A program made the position numbers and the translations under genes. Of a stretch of 64,000 nucleotides of DNA, positions 42,483-51,459 are shown piece after piece (position 1 is the first letter of the stretch; every line of letters starts with the position of its first letter). The DNA comes from Cololabis saira (Eukaryota; Chordata; Actinopteri; Beloniformes; Belonidae). The stretch lies in assembly GCF_033807715.1 (NCBI RefSeq), contig NC_084606.1, forward strand, positions 40,467,422 through 40,531,421. Reading direction: 5' to 3'. The notes under the pieces are model-generated. The model was not told the origin of the DNA, searched no databases, and saw only the letters and a program-made list of their open reading frames with translations.

Positions 42483-45400
42483 CTAACTATAGGCTTTACT
42501 AAACAGAAATGTTTTAAGTTTAGTTTTAAAGGTGGAGGTGGTGTCAGCCCCCTTAACCCAGATTGGAAGTTGGTTCCATAGTAGTGGAGCCTGATAGCAG
42601 AACGCCCGCCCTCCAAATCTACATTTAGATACTCTAGGAACTACGAGTAAACCTGCACTCTGAGAACGGAGAGCTCTGACAGGAACATAAGGCACTATCA
42701 GGTCTTGCAAATAATGCGGAGCTAAGCCGTTTTGGGCTTTATACGCAAGTAATAAAATTTTAAATTGGATTCTGAATTTTACGGGTAACCAATGGAGCGA
42801 CGCTAACACTGGAGAGACGTGGTCTCTCCTGCTGATTCCTGTCAGCACTCGTGCTGCTGCATTCTGGATCAGCTGGAGCCTATTCAGCAAATTACTTGGA
42901 CATCCTGCTAACAACACATTACAGTAATCTAGTCTAGAAGATACAAACGCATGAACTAGTTTTTCTGCATCACTCTGCGAGAGGATTTTCCTAATCTTTG
43001 CAATATTACGGAGATGGAAAAAGGCTATTTTACAAACCTGATTGACATATGGTTTAAACGACAAATCCTGATCGAAAATAACACCAAGGTTTCTCACAGT
43101 TGCACTGGAAGCCATCGCAACACCATCTAATCCCTTCCTAAGATGCTCTGGACCAAGAATGATAACCTCTGTTTTATCTGAATTTAGAAGCAAGAAATTT
43201 CTGGACATCCAGTCCTTGATGTCCCTAAGACATGCCTGAAGTTTAACTAACGGTTCCGTTTCATCCGGCTTCATAGACAAGTAGAGCTGCGTATCATCAG
43301 CATAACAATGAAAGTGTATGCCGTGATTCTGGATTATACTTCCCAATGGCTGCATGTATAAACTGAACAAGATTGGCCCTAGCACTGAACCCTGCGGAAC
43401 ACCATAACAGACCCTTGACTGTTCTGAAGAAACCTCATGTACATGAACAAACTGGAACCTGTCAGATAGATATGATTTAAACCAACATAGAGCTGTCCCT
43501 TTAATCCCAACAACATGCTCTAACCTGTGCAGTAAAATGCCATGATCTATAGTGTCAAAAGCAGCACTGAGGTCCAGTAGAACCAGTATGGAAACTAATC
43601 CCTTATCTGAGGCCATAAGGAGGTCATTCGTGACTCGAACCAGTGCTGTCTCTGTGCTATGTTGCATTCTGAACCCTGACTGAAAGACTTCAAACAGATC
43701 ATTTCTATACAAATAGTCACATAACTGGCTTGAAACTGCCTTTTCCAGAATTTTAGATACAAATGGAAGGTTGGAAATTGGTCTATAATTAGCTAAGGTG
43801 TCTGGGTCAAGAGAAGGTTTTTTAAGTAAAGGTTTAATTACTGCGACTTTGAAAACCTGTGGTACATATCCTAAACTTAGGGATAGGTTAATTTGGTCCA
43901 GTATTGTCGTACCAATGAGAGAAAAAATATGTTTGAATAGTCGAGTCGGGATGGGGTCTAACATACATGTGGTTGACTTAGCTCTATTAACGAGTGAAGT
44001 CAGCTCAGGGAGGTCTATAGGATCAAAATAGTCTAGAGACAAGTCAGAGCCTAGGGAAGTCGCTAAAGCTGAAGAAACACCTACAACCGGCTGGTTGATT
44101 TCTTCTCTAATTCTCGTGATTTTACTGTTAAAGAAGCTCATAAAGTCTTCACTACTGAGAGCTGCAGGAATGCACGGCTCAACAGAGTTGTGACTCTTTG
44201 TCAGCCTGGCTACAGTGCTGAACAGAAAACGTGGGTTACTTTTATTATCCTCTATCAACATTGAATAATAAGCTGTTCTGGCTTTGCGAATGGCTTTTTT
44301 ATATACTATTAGAATATCTTTCCATTCACGATAAGAGTCTACAGACATACAAGAGTACCACTTCCTTTCCATTTTACGCACGTTTTGTTTCAACATGCGG
44401 ATATCTGAATTATACCAGGGAGTTAAGCTCCTGTGGCTAGAAACCCTCCTTTTCAAAGGAGCAACTTCATCTAAAGCTGAATGCAACAAATCAGCAGTGT
44501 TACTAGCAAGGAAATCAACATCTGCAGAGGTAGAACCCAGGTCACTGGCCTCGACTACATCACTATTTCGCACTGTCGTAAGATAAGCAATGGCCTCCCT
44601 AAATTTAACAATAACTTCATCAGACAAACATCTGCTAAAATAATACCTCCTATTTTGCACTTCAACATCAACAAAATTAAATTCAAACGTTATTAAGTAA
44701 TGGTCGGATAAAAGGGAGTTTACAGGTGACACCAACAGACCATCAGTTTCAACACCGTAGGTGAGAACGAGATCAAGAGTATGATTAAAACAGTGCGTCG
44801 GTTTATTCACTTTTTGTGAGATACCCATTGATTCTAGAAGAGAATCGAAGGCTAATTTAAGATTATCGCCTTCAACATCCATATGAATATTAAAATCACC
44901 CATGATGAATTTATCTGCGCTGATCAATAATCCAGAAAGGAAATCTGAAAATTCAGACAAAAACTCTAGATACGCACCAGCAGGTGCACTACCACTAACA
45001 CAACTGGCTTTTCTGATTTCCAGCTCGGAAATTTCAGACCAAGCATAAGGCTTTCAAATGTATTATAATTGCACTTAGGTTCAATTTTTGTTTGGAGACT
45101 GGAGTTATAAATTGCTGCGACTCCTCCGCCTCGGCCCGTGCTTCTAGGAATGTGATGATTAAAGTAGCCGGGCGGAGTTGATTCATTCAAACTAACATAC
45201 TCTTCCTCCTGTAACCATGTTTCTGTTAAGCAGAAAATATCACTCCTGCTCTCTGTAATTATATCATTTACTAACAGAGACTTAGAGCTTAATGATCGTA
45301 TATTTAGTAATCCGCATCTAATTTTTCGGTCTGTAGTTGGTACCAAATGTACATTGGTTTTAATTTTTACAAGGTTATTTTGGTTAACGCCTCCAAAACG

Positions 45401-45595
45401 CCGCACCTGGTGAACTTTTGGAGGGCGGGGAACTGCAACCACTTCTATTTTGCTAGGCACCTGGCCAGAGTCGCCAATATCATGTAATCCTACAGTTTTA
45501 GAGTCGCTAATTACATAATGCAATCTTACAGTTTGATTGGCAGGCGTTGGTCCTCGAGAAGCAGCAGAGAAGTGTGTTAAACTACAGCTCTGCAT
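42483..45595 (-). pseudogene. L2 ORF2 (APE endonuclease, reverse transcriptase; one frameshift)
   Basis: The frame from ATG 45595 encodes an extended N-terminus and the start of the endonuclease ([39 protein letters not shown]). A single-base loss near 44970-44990 then moves the reading to another frame at [15 protein letters not shown]. From there about 825 residues are open: MGDFNIHMD and SDHYLITFEF complete the endonuclease, and the polymerase has YRPISNLPFVSKILEK, LVLLDLSAAFDTIDHGIL, CYGVPQGSVLGPILFSLYM and CYADDTQLYLS. The C-terminus ends WNQLPIWVKGADTTSTFKTK. One indel is the only damage seen. Confidence 0.9.
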
Positions 45596-45616
45596 CCTGG
45601 CCTGGACCCTGCATTG

Positions 45617-46471
45617 TCAGGGGGAGTGTCTAATAACATTGGCCAGATTTCTAGACATAAGAGCTGCACCATCCCGGGTGGGATGAATGCCGTCCCTTCT
45701 AATCAGACCGGGCTTTCCCCAGAATGTCTCCCAGTTGTCAATAAAGTCCACGTCGTTTTCTGAACACCACTGAGACAACCAGCGGCGGAGCGAGAGCATG
45801 CGACTAAACATGTCATCGCTGGTCAGATTGGGGAGGGGGCCAGAAAAACCTACAGAGTCCGACATGGTTTTGGCGTAGTTACACACCGAGACAATATTCA
45901 TTCTGGTTACTTCCGACTGGCGAAGACGGGAGTCATTAGCTCCGACATTGATGATAACTTTACCATATTTACGATTACCCTTTGCCAGTAGCTTCAAATT
46001 TGCTTCTATGTCGCCCGCTCTGGCCCCCGGGATACACCTAACTATGGTCTCTGGAGTCGGCCTCACATGTCTCACAATAGAGTCTCCATTTACCAGGGTC
46101 GGTTTCTCAACAGATGTGTCGCTGAGTGGGGAAAAACGGTTAGACACATGAAGCGGGTGGTGGTGTTCCGTGAGCCCTTTAAGACTACCCTTCCTCCGAA
46201 CCGTCACCCAGCTGCCCTGCCTGGCCGGCTGCCGGGGAGCTGCAGGGGAGCGGCTACGCTCAGCTGCTACGGGCCGGTCCGCAGAGGATTCTATCGGACT
46301 ATGGTCTAGTTGGCCGAACCGGACCTCTAACTGACTGAGCCTCGCCTCCAGCCCTGCAAATAAGCTACACTTTAAGCACTTACCATCTTCACTAAAGGAG
46401 GCAGAGGAATAACTAAACATTTTACACACTGAGCAGGAAAGAGGTGAAGCGGTGGGAGCCGGAGAGGCCAT
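45617..46471 (-). CDS. L2 ORF1 protein with SGNH-hydrolase-like domain
   Basis: The 284-residue protein starts at ATG 46471 ([19 protein letters not shown]). Residues C13, C16, C32 and C35 form a C-x2-C-x15-C-x2-C pattern suggesting a zinc-binding module, followed by a short leucine-rich coiled coil (about 40-60). The C-terminal half has SGNH esterase blocks: [10 protein letters not shown] (129-138, with the catalytic Ser), VGANDSR (176-182, with the Asn) and DGIHPTRDG (260-268, with the catalytic Asp and His). Esterase-type ORF1 proteins are known in some L2/CR1 LINEs; their role in transposition is unsettled. The frame is fully open. A host esterase is unlikely given the ORF2 only 21 bases downstream. 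Confidence 0.87.
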   Translation of the reverse strand: MASPAPTASPLSCSVCKMFSYSSASFSEDGKCLKCSLFAGLEARLSQLEVRFGQLDHSPIESSADRPVAAERSRSPAAPRQPARQGSWVTVRRKGSLKGLTEHHHPLHVSNRFSPLSDTSVEKPTLVNGDSIVRHVRPTPETIVRCIPGARAGDIEANLKLLAKGNRKYGKVIINVGANDSRLRQSEVTRMNIVSVCNYAKTMSDSVGFSGPLPNLTSDDMFSRMLSLRRWLSQWCSENDVDFIDNWETFWGKPGLIRRDGIHPTRDGAALMSRNLANVIRHSP

Positions 46472-46700
46472 GCTAAGATGCTAACGGAGGCTAACGGACA
46501 GAAAATGTATCGGTGATTGGTGACAGTGAAAGTTACGGAAGAGAAAATGAGCGAGTGTTGAAATAGAGACAGTAATGTACCAGATATAGTGCTATTTTAC
46601 CAGAAAACAGTCTAAGTTTAAGACAAAAAAGTCAGGAGAGATCTGTGCCTGCACGCCGTGCAGCAGCAACAGACCGCAACACCAGGAAGTGACGCGATGC

Positions 46701-47055
46701 GTGACGCAGTACGTTACCCAATCAGCAAGCACGCAAGTCCAACAAAGGAAGCATAATGGATTTTAAGGAGTAAATGATGATTAATTCTTACGATTCTGGT
46801 CTTTTGGGGACAGCACTTTGTTTCAGCTGTGGTTGTCTTAAAGTGCGATATAAATAAAGTTGGTACAGTATGGCATGGTAAATATACAAAAAGGCAACAG
46901 CAAAGAAAGAAAATCTCTTCAATCAATGAGACTAAAAGTGTCTTTTAGATACTATGAATTTTCTTGAGGTTAGAGCAGTAGGTCATCTGGATAAAGACTG
47001 ATCCTCTGATGGACCTGTTGTGATTTGTTTTTTTTATTCTTATAATATTATTATT
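46701..47055. other. No feature recognised; AT-rich spacer
   Basis: Lies between the presumed L2 5' end and the next DNA element. No supported gene. Confidence 0.35.
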
Positions 47056-47923
47056 ACCGTATTTTCGTGACCATTAGGCGCATATAAATGTCAGTGCGCC
47101 GAATGTGTGTTGTCTCTCACCGTGGCTCCCTCGCGGGAGTGCTTTGAGAAACACCGTGCGTTCCGGAGGAACCACCGCCCGAGCAGCAGCCGACGCCTCC
47201 CCGCGGGTGGGGAGGTCGGCCTGCCCGGCGGCGGGCTCCATTGTTTCCTGTTGATGGATTGTAGATGTGTGGGCTAACGTGTCTGCTGGGACTGTTGTTC
47301 GAGCTTTCGCAAAAGCCGACATCATTTCCCCGGTGCCGCACGGCACGGAAAGTGAGTCTCACAGCGAAGAAAGTGGAACTGTTGTCAGGACTCAGCCCGT
47401 CAAGTTTCATCCGGAACCTGATCTCACTGAGACCAGGAGAACTGCTCAGTGTGGCCAGAGAGCTGCATGCCCGGCTCGTGCCCGTCGCAGCGCGCAGCAG
47501 TTCCTCCGGTCTCAGCGCGATCAGGCTCTGGATGAAGCCCGACGGGCTGAGACCTGACAACTGTGGCATATTTGATTTAGCGCAGCTGTTTAATTCAGAA
47601 ACGGAGGATTAGGAATTCGATGGGTTTGATTAATGACGCTTGTTTTCATTTTTGATTATTCATTGGTGATTTAAAAAATGTTAGTACTTTGTAATAAAGA
47701 CTTAAATAAAGCACAATCAAACTCCTCCTTGCTCCCGCTCTATTTTTAAATACGCACACTTGTATGCTTGTGTGTGTGTTGTAAGGCGGTGCCCCATTTG
47801 TGTGTGTAGATGGTGCCTTTTCATACGGTGTAATGTGTGTGTGTGTGTTAAATACAGTAATGACACACATAACTGAGACTGCGCCTTTTCATACGGCGCA
47901 CCGTATGGTCGTGAAAATACGGT
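47056..47923. mobile_element. Inverted-repeat DNA element (MITE)
   Basis: The left end ACCGTATTTTCGTGACCAT and the right end read as complement ACCGTATTTTCACGACCAT differ at two positions. Both ends are flanked by attatt (47050-47055 and 47924-47929), though the AT-rich context weakens this. The interior is GC-rich with a large hairpin (47383-47560) and no transposase. The superfamily is not assigned. Confidence 0.75.
47383..47560. repeat. Large imperfect hairpin inside the MITE
   Basis: The left arm, about 75 bases from 47383 (ttgtcaggactcagcccgtc), pairs with the right arm ending at 47560 (gacgggctgagacctgacaa). The loop is about 25-30 bases. The arms match along their length with scattered mismatches. 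Confidence 0.85.
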
Positions 47924-47929
47924 ATTATT

Positions 47930-48416
47930 GTTTTTTTTATTTTGCCTCGTTCTTCTACGAATGGTTCAATGAGTTGGGTAAAGAGTGAAGGTCATTGAGG
48001 GCAGCGTCGCCTGGTCGCCCTCCTGAGAGTGAAGTTTTATGGAGTAATGCTTTTAGTGAATACGAATGTCATTAGTGAAGTAAAAAGGATTATTATCCAG
48101 TGAATGAAGGATTCTCTGACACCTGAGGTTAAAATGTTTTAAAATAGGGACATTCAGATAGCTCCATCAAAATACTTGTCAATGTCTCCAATAATTGTTT
48201 GGGGGGGGACAACAAACTACAAGAACGATGGACAAAAATGATGGCTATGAGATACTTATAATTAATAAAAAATGGAAGAGGAGAAAAGAAGAAGGGTGAG
48301 GGGCACCAGCCAGTGGATCATGTCGGTGCCCCCTGCAGCATAGGCCTATAGAAGCATATCTACCACGAAGCTATATTTGAGACTAACTATTATAGTCTTG
48401 TTCTATAGCTGCAACT
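47930..48416. other. No gene; possible L2 3' UTR at right end
   Basis: The part near 48300-48416 may be LINE 3' UTR. The rest shows nothing recognisable. Confidence 0.35.
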
Positions 48417-49770
48417 ATGACTACTGACTCTAACACACTAGAGTTTACACTAACTAGAGGTTTAAACAATAACTAGAATTTTACTAACACTAACTAGAGG
48501 TTTCCTAACGCTAACTAAAGGTTTATAAGTAATACAATTTTCAATCGTATTTGGAATTTTAGCCAATGGAGCGACGCTAACACTGGAGAGACGTGGTCTC
48601 TCCTGCTGATTCCTGTCAGTACTCGCGCTGCTGCGTTTTGGATCAGCTGGAGCCTATTCAACAAATTACTTGGACATCCTGCTAATAACACATTACTGTA
48701 ATCTAGTCTAGAAGATACAAACGCATGAACTAGTTTTTCTGCATCACTCTGCGAGAGGATTTTCCTAATTTTTTCAATATTACGGAGATGGAAAAATGCT
48801 ATTTTACCAACCTGATTAATATATGGTTTAAACAACAAATCCTGGTCGAAAACAACACCAAGGCTTCTCACAGTTGCACTGGAAGCCATCACAACACCAT
48901 CCCTTCATCCCACCAACCCTTCCTAAAATGCTCTGGACCAAGAATGATAACCTCTGTTTTATCTGAATTAAAAATAAAATAATATAATAAAAGTTTTCCA
49001 GACATCCAGTCCTTGATGTCCCTAAGACATGCCTGAAGTTTAACTAACGTTTCTGTTTCATCCGGCATCATAGACAAATAGAGCTGCGTATCATCAGCAT
49101 AGAAATGAAAGAGTATGCCGTGATTCTGGATTATACTTCCCAATGGCTGCATGTATAAACTGAACAAGATTGGCCCTAGCACTGAACCCTGTGGAACACC
49201 ATAACAGACCCTCGACTGTTCTGAAGAAACCTCATGTACATGAACAAACTGGAACCTTTCAGATAGATATGATTTAAACCAACGTAGAGCTGTCCCTTTA
49301 ATCCCAACAACATGTTCTAACCTGTGCAGTAAAATGCTGATCAACAGTGTCAAAAGCAGCACTAAGGTCCAGTAGAACCAGTATGGACACTAATCCCTTA
49401 TCTGATGTCCAGTAGAACCAGTATGGACACTGATCCCTTATCTGAGGTCCAGTAGAACCAGTATGGACACTAATCCCTTATCTGAGGCCCAGTAGAACCA
49501 GTATGGACACTAATCCCTTATCTGAGGCCATAAGAAGGTCATTCGTGACTCGAACCAGTGCTGGCTCTGTGCTATGATGCATTCTGAACCCTGACTGAAA
49601 GACTTCAAACAGATAATTTCTTTATAAATAGTCACATAACTGGCTGCAGGTACCTTTTCCAGAATTTTAGATACAAATGGAAGGTTGGATACCGAGTTAG
49701 GATGGGGTCTAATAGACAAGGAAAGTTTGCTTTTACTGGTAATGAGGTTAGCTCAGGGAGGTTTATAATT
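48417..49770 (-). pseudogene. Degenerate L2 ORF2 fragment
   Basis: This is a diverged partial copy of the L2 at 42172. The minus sense retains ESEVSSEQSRVCYGVPQGS-type sequence (49150-49260), FYADDTQLYLSMMPDE (49060-49110), KTEVIILGPEHF and the C-terminal LDYSNVLLAGCPSNLLNRL (48610-48720). Frames are broken near 48890, near 48985 by an AT-rich insertion, and by a 40-bp tandem array at 49367-49526. The 3' UTR part shows repeated actaactagaggttt motifs (48430-48510). Confidence 0.87.
49367..49526. repeat. 40-bp tandem repeat, four units
   Basis: The string ccagtagaaccagtatgg occurs four times at 40-base spacing inside the L2 fragment. The intact L2 has one copy (about 43573-43590). Confidence 0.93.
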
Positions 49771-50134
49771 TAGTTAGGCCAAGACCAGAGGAAATAATTA
49801 CAGTATAATGGTCAAGTACAAATATCTAGAATGCTATGGGTTGAAATTATATCCAGGTACACCAGAAATATTATGATGGTAGACCAGCATCATTAATGAG
49901 ACCTTCCTGGTGAAACCTCTTCACCAGCTGGTCTATGCTCGTGCTTGAGCCAACCTGGAGCCAGACAGCCAGCCAGGCAGACAGCTAGATAGATAGACTG
50001 TTTACTTGTGAGAAATGTCACTAGAAGAAAAAATGAATTTTGGAGGAGTTATAGGAACTAATTCGTTCAGCAGACATGTGCAGGGAATACGATGGAGTAT
50101 TAGGGCCAAACTAAGACAAAAAAAAAGGGAAATT
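49771..50134. other. No feature recognised
   Basis: Short gata-type repeats near 49988-49999; otherwise unremarkable. Confidence 0.35.
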
Positions 50135-50200
50135 ATAAGAATAAAGTCATAATATTATGAGAATAAATTCGTAATATTACGAGAATAAAGTTCGTAATTT

Positions 50201-50446
50201 ATGAGAACTCTAACAGGAAGAGCTTCTCCCTGTGTTAAAATGAGGAATATTGAGCATCTTGTGAAGTTATATTTTGGTATCGGTTTCACAAATAAGGAAA
50301 TACTTAATCTTTTGGCACATCAGCATGGAATTATTATCAGTATAAGGACTTTAAAACGATTGCGCAAACGACTGCATCTATTTGGAAGAAGGAACCACGG
50401 ACTTGGAAGAAATTGCGTCTTTTTTGGAAGAGGAAAATCTTTCTGA
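50201..50446 (+). pseudogene. Integrase-type transposase, N-terminal HTH fragment
   Basis: From the ATG at 50240 (MRNIEHLVKLYFGIGFTNKE) the frame encodes ILNLLAHQHGIIISIRTLKRL and KRLHLFGRRNH. This resembles the N-terminal helix-turn-helix of vertebrate integrase-core proteins related to KRBA2, found in IS3EU/Ginger-like elements. A one-base deletion after RRN shifts the family-like continuation (TDLEEIASFLEEE) into the next frame. No catalytic core follows, so only about 70 residues survive. The upstream ATG at 50201 lies inside the terminal repeat. Recognition is from memory. Confidence 0.55.
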
Positions 50447-50524
50447 TCATCCTCATTGAAAAGAAACAACAAAACCTCTTTGAATGTCAGCAGATGTTAC
50501 CACCGCTAGCCCTGCAGTCACCAC

Positions 50525-50868
50525 TACTATACTATACTATACTATACTATACTATACTATACTATACTATAGTAAACTATACTATACTATACTGTACTAT
50601 ACTGTACTATACTATACTATACTATACTATACTATACTATACTATACTGTACTATAGTAAACTATACTATACTATACTGTACTATACTATACTGCACTAT
50701 ACTATACTATACTGTACTATACTATAGTATACTATACTGCAATATACTATACTGTACTGTACTATACTATACTATACTGTACTATACTATACTATAGTAA
50801 ACTATACTATACTATACTATACTATACTATACTATACTGTACTATACTATACTGCACTATACTATACT
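50525..50868. repeat. (CTATA)n pentanucleotide array
   Basis: An imperfect array of ctata units with ctgta, ctgca and gtaaa variants, including longer higher-order repeats. Confidence 0.95.
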
Positions 50869-50877
50869 ATTACTAGA

Positions 50878-51177
50878 GTTCTCATAAATTACGACTTTAT
50901 TCTCATAATATTACGACTTTATTCTCATAATATTACGACTTTATTCTCGTAATATTACGACTTTATTCTCATAATATTACGACTTTATTCTCATAATATT
51001 ACGACTTAATTCTCGTAATATTACGACTTTATTCTCATAATATTACGACTTTATTCTCATAATATTACAACTTTATTCTCATAATATTACGACTTTATTC
51101 TCGTAATATTTCGACTTTATTCTCGTAATATTTCGACTTTATTCTCGTAATTTTACGACTTTATTCTCATATTACTT
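50878..51177. repeat. 22-bp subterminal tandem repeats
   Basis: About 13 units with the core tcataatattacgacttta, differing at a few positions, form the right flank of the DNA element. Confidence 0.92.
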
Positions 51178-51277
51178 CGTCGTAAGGGAGAGAGTTAAAT
51201 GCCGCTGCTGGTCTGTGAATCCCAGCTGGAGCGTCATGTGTCCTAGACAGTACTTAGTCATGTCTCTGCTCCTTTTT

Positions 51278-51279
51278 AG
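51278..51279 (+). promoter_or_regulatory. Probable splice acceptor before the host coding exon
   Basis: The tract tctctgctcctttttag ends at 51279 and is followed by attctcag. It is a good pyrimidine tract with AG and no other gene start nearby, suggesting that the large exon begins at 51280. Confidence 0.55.
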
Positions 51280-51315
51280 ATTCTCAGCTTGAGACTTCAC
51301 GTGCGCGGAGCTGGA

Positions 51316-51459
51316 ATGTGTGGAGCGCGTCCGTGTCATCGGAGTCTGTCTCCGCGGACAGCGGGCTCTGCCCCTGCACCATCTCTGTCTGAAAGAGCCT
51401 CCATCTCTGCCAGACACCGCATGGAAGCGCAAATCTGCCGCTTCCAACATGAAGAGTGA
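51316..51459 (+). CDS. Upstream ORF overlapping the host gene start
   Basis: ATG 51316 opens a 47-codon frame ending TGA at 51457-51459, out of frame with and overlapping the main ATG at 51449. A second in-frame ATG sits at 51421. It could lower translation of the main ORF if the exon starts near 51280. No product function is implied. Confidence 0.4.
   Translation: MCGARPCHRSLSPRTAGSAPAPSLSERASISARHRMEAQICRFQHEE

Larger units (their letters stand above)
42172..46700 (-). mobile_element. Nearly full-length L2 LINE
   Basis: The 3' end has (ATTCA)n at 42172-42195 and a UTR. ORF2 is 45595-42483 with one frameshift, ORF1 is 46471-45617 and intact, and a 5' UTR follows to about 46700 (the boundary is a guess). 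ORF1 and ORF2 are 21 bases apart. Partial copies of the same family lie at 48420-49770 and 57938-58690. Confidence 0.88.
50135..51178. mobile_element. DNA element with long inverted ends and a transposase fragment
   Basis: Left bases 50140-50212 (ataaagtcataatattatga and on) match the complement of 50871-50945 almost throughout, giving inverted ends of about 72 bases. The right side is extended by some 13 tandem units of about 22 bases (ttctcataatattacgac) to 51177. Between the ends lie a transposase-like N-terminal fragment and a pentanucleotide array. An IS3EU- or Ginger-like integrase transposon is my best guess. Confidence 0.7.

Noticed and set aside
47074..47612. Overlapping frames on both strands with similar peptides (GLSPSGFIQ and GLSPSSFIR)
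   Set aside because: The similarity arises because the region is an inverted repeat; no independent evidence of coding.
50413..50727. YYTIL-repeat peptide of about 100 residues
   Set aside because: Translation of the (CTATA)n array, not a gene.
50878..51177. Second CRISPR-like or telomere-like array
   Set aside because: Contiguous 22-bp units without spacers, mirrored by the left inverted end, so subterminal transposon repeats.
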